Shown piece by piece: positions 61,558-64,000 of a stretch of 64,000 bases of DNA. This DNA is from CAZAZQ01 sp964489705 (GTDB lineage: Bacteria; Zixibacteria; MSB-5A5; GN15; FEB-12). Both the position numbers and the translations under genes were made by a program. The number at the start of each line of letters is the position of its first letter. Positions within the stretch are counted from its first letter, which is position 1. The notes under the pieces were generated by a model. The model was not told the origin of the DNA and did no database searches. It saw only the letters and a list, made by a program, of their open reading frames with translations. The DNA is taken from positions 1-64,000 of the forward strand of contig CAZAZQ010000002.1 of NCBI GenBank assembly GCA_964489705.1, given 5' to 3'.

Positions 61558-62742
61558 TTGAGTAAGTTTCCAAAAATAATTCTGCATTTTTTGTCGGTTG
61601 ACTGGCAGCTCTATATGAGACGCCCTTTCCTTTTCGCCTTGGCGCAGGCGGCGAAAAAGCATGTGGCGACTTACGTAGCAGTGAACCGCCCGCTCTGCCC
61701 GCTTTCGACTCTCGTCAGGAAACACCATCGCTTGAAAGAATGGCTTTCCCCGGCACGGCTGGAACCAAAAGGGGAAAACTTGTACTTGTTCAGCCCGAAG
61801 TATTTTGTTCACGATTCCATCGCCAACACGGTTCCCTTTTTGGAGTCGTTGAATCTTGCCGCTCTGCGGAGAAGTTACTCTCGGTTACAACAGCGGCTCG
61901 GCGTCGTCGAACCTCAGCCCATTGTTTGGTTCCACTACCCGCAGCAGGGATATGTGGCCAAACTTTTTCCGGGCAGTTTTTCCGTTTTTGAGATATATGA
62001 TAATCTTGTGAGCGTTACGGGAGAGCGGCTCCCAAAAGTGGAGCGACTGGAGCAAGCTCTTCGTCCACGAATCGATTTACTCCTGACAACGTCGCAGGCA
62101 TTGAGAGAGAAATATGCGCCCCATTACCGCCGGTCGGTGTTGGTCGGCAACGGACTTTCCCGTCGGACGCTTGAACAACTAAGCAAAGAAGAAGGAGAAG
62201 AGGTTGCGGAAATCAAAGCTATCCCTTCGCCGCGGATCGGATATGCCGGATTTGTCTCGAACCGTCTCGATTGGGATTTATTGAATGCGCTGGCGGAAGC
62301 AAAGCCGGAATGGCATTTTCTTTTCGTCGGTCCGGTTGCCGATAGGGCGATTCTCAAACGAGCCAGCCGTTTTACGAATCTTCATTTCTTAGGAAGTTAC
62401 CCCTACGAATCGGTGCCGGCGGTTTTGAGAAGCTTTGACCTCGGGATGATGCCGTATTTGGACAACGAGTTTTTCCGCTTTTTGAATCCGCTGAAATTTT
62501 ATGAGCTGGCAGCCGCCGGGTTGCCGTCGGTCAGCTCGCCGATTGAAGAGCTTCGGCAGTTTCCGCCCGAGCTTGTCAAAGTGGTGCCCAATCGGGTAGA
62601 GGAGTGGATTGACGCCATCGAAGAGCTGTTGTCCGTCCCCCGTGAGGAGGTTCGTCCGTTGGGACGGGAACTTGCCTCTCAATATATTTGGGAAGATATG
62701 GCGGAAAAGTTGTTGGAGCAGATTGCCGGTTTTATGCCGTAA
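61558..62742 (+). CDS. GT-B glycosyltransferase
   Basis: A 394-residue protein of the GT4/GT1-like type seen in polysaccharide clusters. The N-terminal domain contains VWFHYPQQGYVAKLF and a YDNLVSVTGERLPKVERLE segment typical of this group; the C-terminal domain has RIGYAGFVSNRLDWDLL, LHFLGSYPYESVPAVLRSFD and the donor loop FRFLNPLKFYELAAAGLPSV. It starts with TTG at 61558 with only a weak GAAG upstream. The 227-base gap from the divergent glycosyltransferase holds no recognisable gene. Confidence 0.88.
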   Translation: MSKFPKIILHFLSVDWQLYMRRPFLFALAQAAKKHVATYVAVNRPLCPLSTLVRKHHRLKEWLSPARLEPKGENLYLFSPKYFVHDSIANTVPFLESLNLAALRRSYSRLQQRLGVVEPQPIVWFHYPQQGYVAKLFPGSFSVFEIYDNLVSVTGERLPKVERLEQALRPRIDLLLTTSQALREKYAPHYRRSVLVGNGLSRRTLEQLSKEEGEEVAEIKAIPSPRIGYAGFVSNRLDWDLLNALAEAKPEWHFLFVGPVADRAILKRASRFTNLHFLGSYPYESVPAVLRSFDLGMMPYLDNEFFRFLNPLKFYELAAAGLPSVSSPIEELRQFPPELVKVVPNRVEEWIDAIEELLSVPREEVRPLGRELASQYIWEDMAEKLLEQIAGFMP

Positions 62743-62747
62743 TTTTC

Positions 62748-64000
62748 TTACGTCTGCCAGAGATGGTGTTTCCGCACTCCATAGATCCGCATCCCTAAGA
62801 TAAGCGATTCTGAAATCATCATAACAATGACCACTACGTGGGAGCTGATAACCGGAATGAGTGCCGCTATCAAGGCAACGTGAATGAGCGCTCCGATGAC
62901 ATTGGAATAATTGGCGTACTTTTCATGGTTCAATGCTGCCAAGAGGGGATAGCTCAAAAGCAGCGATGCCGCAATCACCGGAATAAGAAGCGCAAACAAC
63001 CGCAGGATTCCGGCGGAGGCGGCAAAGTCGGCACCGAAGACCACGTTCGTGATAAGCGAGCTCAGCGAGAAGACCACGACGGCAATAGCGAGCGCTCCCA
63101 AGAGAGCATAGCGGAAAATCTTTTTGAACAAAGCCACATTCCTCTTGCTTGCCATGTAGGGGTAAAGAGCTTGCACCAAGGGATAGAACGCCGAACGCAT
63201 GGCGATAAAGAGCTTTTCGGCGGCAGCGTAGTAGCCCACCGTTTGGTTGTTGGTGAAAAAGCCCAAGATAATCGTGTTGAACGACGAATAGACGGTACCT
63301 GAAATTTGCGAAAGAAAAAATTGGAAGCTGCTTTTGAACTGGCTGGTAATTGCCCGCCAGCCAAACCATCCGAAAGAGACTCGAAACTTTCTGACGGCGA
63401 TAATCATGCTCAAAATGCCCGCTATGATAAAGCCGAGGGAATTGAGCAGAGGGACATACAAGTAATCTTCCGTCGAGCGGACGAATATAAAAATAAGCAC
63501 GACGAAGAGAAGACGAGCGATGAGAATCATGACGGTGGAGTAGGTCATCTTTTCGATGCCTTGGAAGAACCAAACCGGAAACAAGACATTTCCGACAACC
63601 AGCCCGTAGGAGATAAGAAAAAGCGTCGGCTCCGCGGCAAATTTTCCTACCAGTTTGACAAGCAGGAGCAAAAGGAAAAACCCCACTATCATGAGAACGA
63701 ATCTCACGGTGAGAACGGTGCTGAAAATCTCTGAAATTTTGCGGTTGTCTTGTTGATGGGCGGCAATGTTTCTGGTTGCAGAAAGGTTGAAGCCGTAGTC
63801 CGTGAAGATAATGAAATACTGCATAGTCGCCTGCGCGAACGCCACCACACCGAATTTTTCCGCTCCCAGAACCCGCACCAGGTAAGGCAGCGTAATTAGC
63901 GGCAGAAGGTAGTTTATCCCCTGGAGCACAGAGAGAGAAAAGACGTTTTCAATGAGCCCTTTTATCCCTGACTCTTGCTGGGAGGAAAGTTTCGTGCGTA
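62748..64000 (-). CDS. Wzx-like polysaccharide flippase, 5' end beyond the window
   Basis: A membrane protein of the MATE/polysaccharide-flippase superfamily with at least 12 hydrophobic segments; it moves undecaprenyl-linked repeat units across the inner membrane. The internal GTG at 63929 falls inside the first helix. The same frame stays open to the right edge and reads ...NVFSLSVLQGINYLLP, the normal first helix of Wzx proteins, so the true start lies past 64000. Stop at 62748, five bases after the convergent glycosyltransferase stop. Motifs include LPYLVRVLGAEKFGVVAFAQ and the N-terminal YGFNLSATRNIAAHQ. Confidence 0.9.
   Translation of the reverse strand, partial: RTKLSSQQESGIKGLIENVFSLSVLQGINYLLPLITLPYLVRVLGAEKFGVVAFAQATMQYFIIFTDYGFNLSATRNIAAHQQDNRKISEIFSTVLTVRFVLMIVGFFLLLLLVKLVGKFAAEPTLFLISYGLVVGNVLFPVWFFQGIEKMTYSTVMILIARLLFVVLIFIFVRSTEDYLYVPLLNSLGFIIAGILSMIIAVRKFRVSFGWFGWRAITSQFKSSFQFFLSQISGTVYSSFNTIILGFFTNNQTVGYYAAAEKLFIAMRSAFYPLVQALYPYMASKRNVALFKKIFRYALLGALAIAVVVFSLSSLITNVVFGADFAASAGILRLFALLIPVIAASLLLSYPLLAALNHEKYANYSNVIGALIHVALIAALIPVISSHVVVIVMMISESLILGMRIYGVRKHHLWQT

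Overview
The window looks like a chromosomal contig from an uncultivated Gram-negative bacterium of the FCB superphylum, most like candidate phylum Zixibacteria or a close relative (inference). Supporting signs are two exported proteins ending in dockerin-like pairs with the 'LLFRGGP.P' signature, a 1458-residue exported protein ending in a T9SS type A (FlgD-like) sorting domain, outer-membrane-type proteins, a capsule export pair, and a multihaem respiratory protein. There are no tRNA or rRNA genes, CRISPR arrays, insertion sequences or prophage genes. Housekeeping parts have moderately high GC. Three stretches (about 14.7-19.1 kb, 22.1-24.4 kb, 46.8-48.3 kb) are AT-richer and hold mostly orphan exported or membrane proteins.

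Layout, left to right. 0-1.5 kb: a CadC-like ArsR regulator and a metal-efflux permease, each preceded by a related 20-bp palindrome. 1.6-4.5 kb: a cytidylyltransferase/CDP-alcohol phosphotransferase fusion (inositol-phosphate type), an HD-domain protein and a nitrilase-family amidohydrolase. 4.5-9.2 kb: dnaE and two exported thioredoxin-fold proteins. 9.3-11 kb: ETF-quinone oxidoreductase. 11.2-19.2 kb: a dockerin protein, a dicarboxylate symporter, then a minus-strand run of secreted orphans including an archaemetzincin-like protease and a frameshifted gene. 19.4-22.1 kb: an NtrB/NtrC-type two-component pair. 22.1-29 kb: a GT-C glycosyltransferase, an IPTL-CTERM-like protein and the T9SS-sorted giant. 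29.5-34.5 kb: folE, a GT-C/TPR fusion, an outer-membrane-like protein and a purine permease.

34.7-38.5 kb is the translation cluster rplM-rpsI-rpsB-tsf-pyrH-frr, driven by a consensus promoter, with a strongly structured candidate leader before rpsB. A MATE exporter follows. 40.3-44.1 kb holds the most unusual locus: two overlapping genes for paralogous cytochrome bd (CydA)-like membrane proteins, the second fused to a long ectodomain with eight CXXCH haem sites. It is followed by a membrane histidine kinase without a partner regulator and three unrecognised genes.

48.4-64 kb is a surface-polysaccharide region: a WlbA/B/C-like oxidoreductase, acetyltransferase and aminotransferase for a (di)acetamido sugar, a Wzz/GumC-like chain-length protein and Wza-like exporter, YfhO- and PIG-V-like membrane proteins, a tandem pair of small lipoproteins, a DRG-like TGS GTPase with altered G motifs, a second sugar aminotransferase, two glycosyltransferases, and a flippase cut by the right edge. 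No priming glycosyltransferase or polymerase was recognised here.
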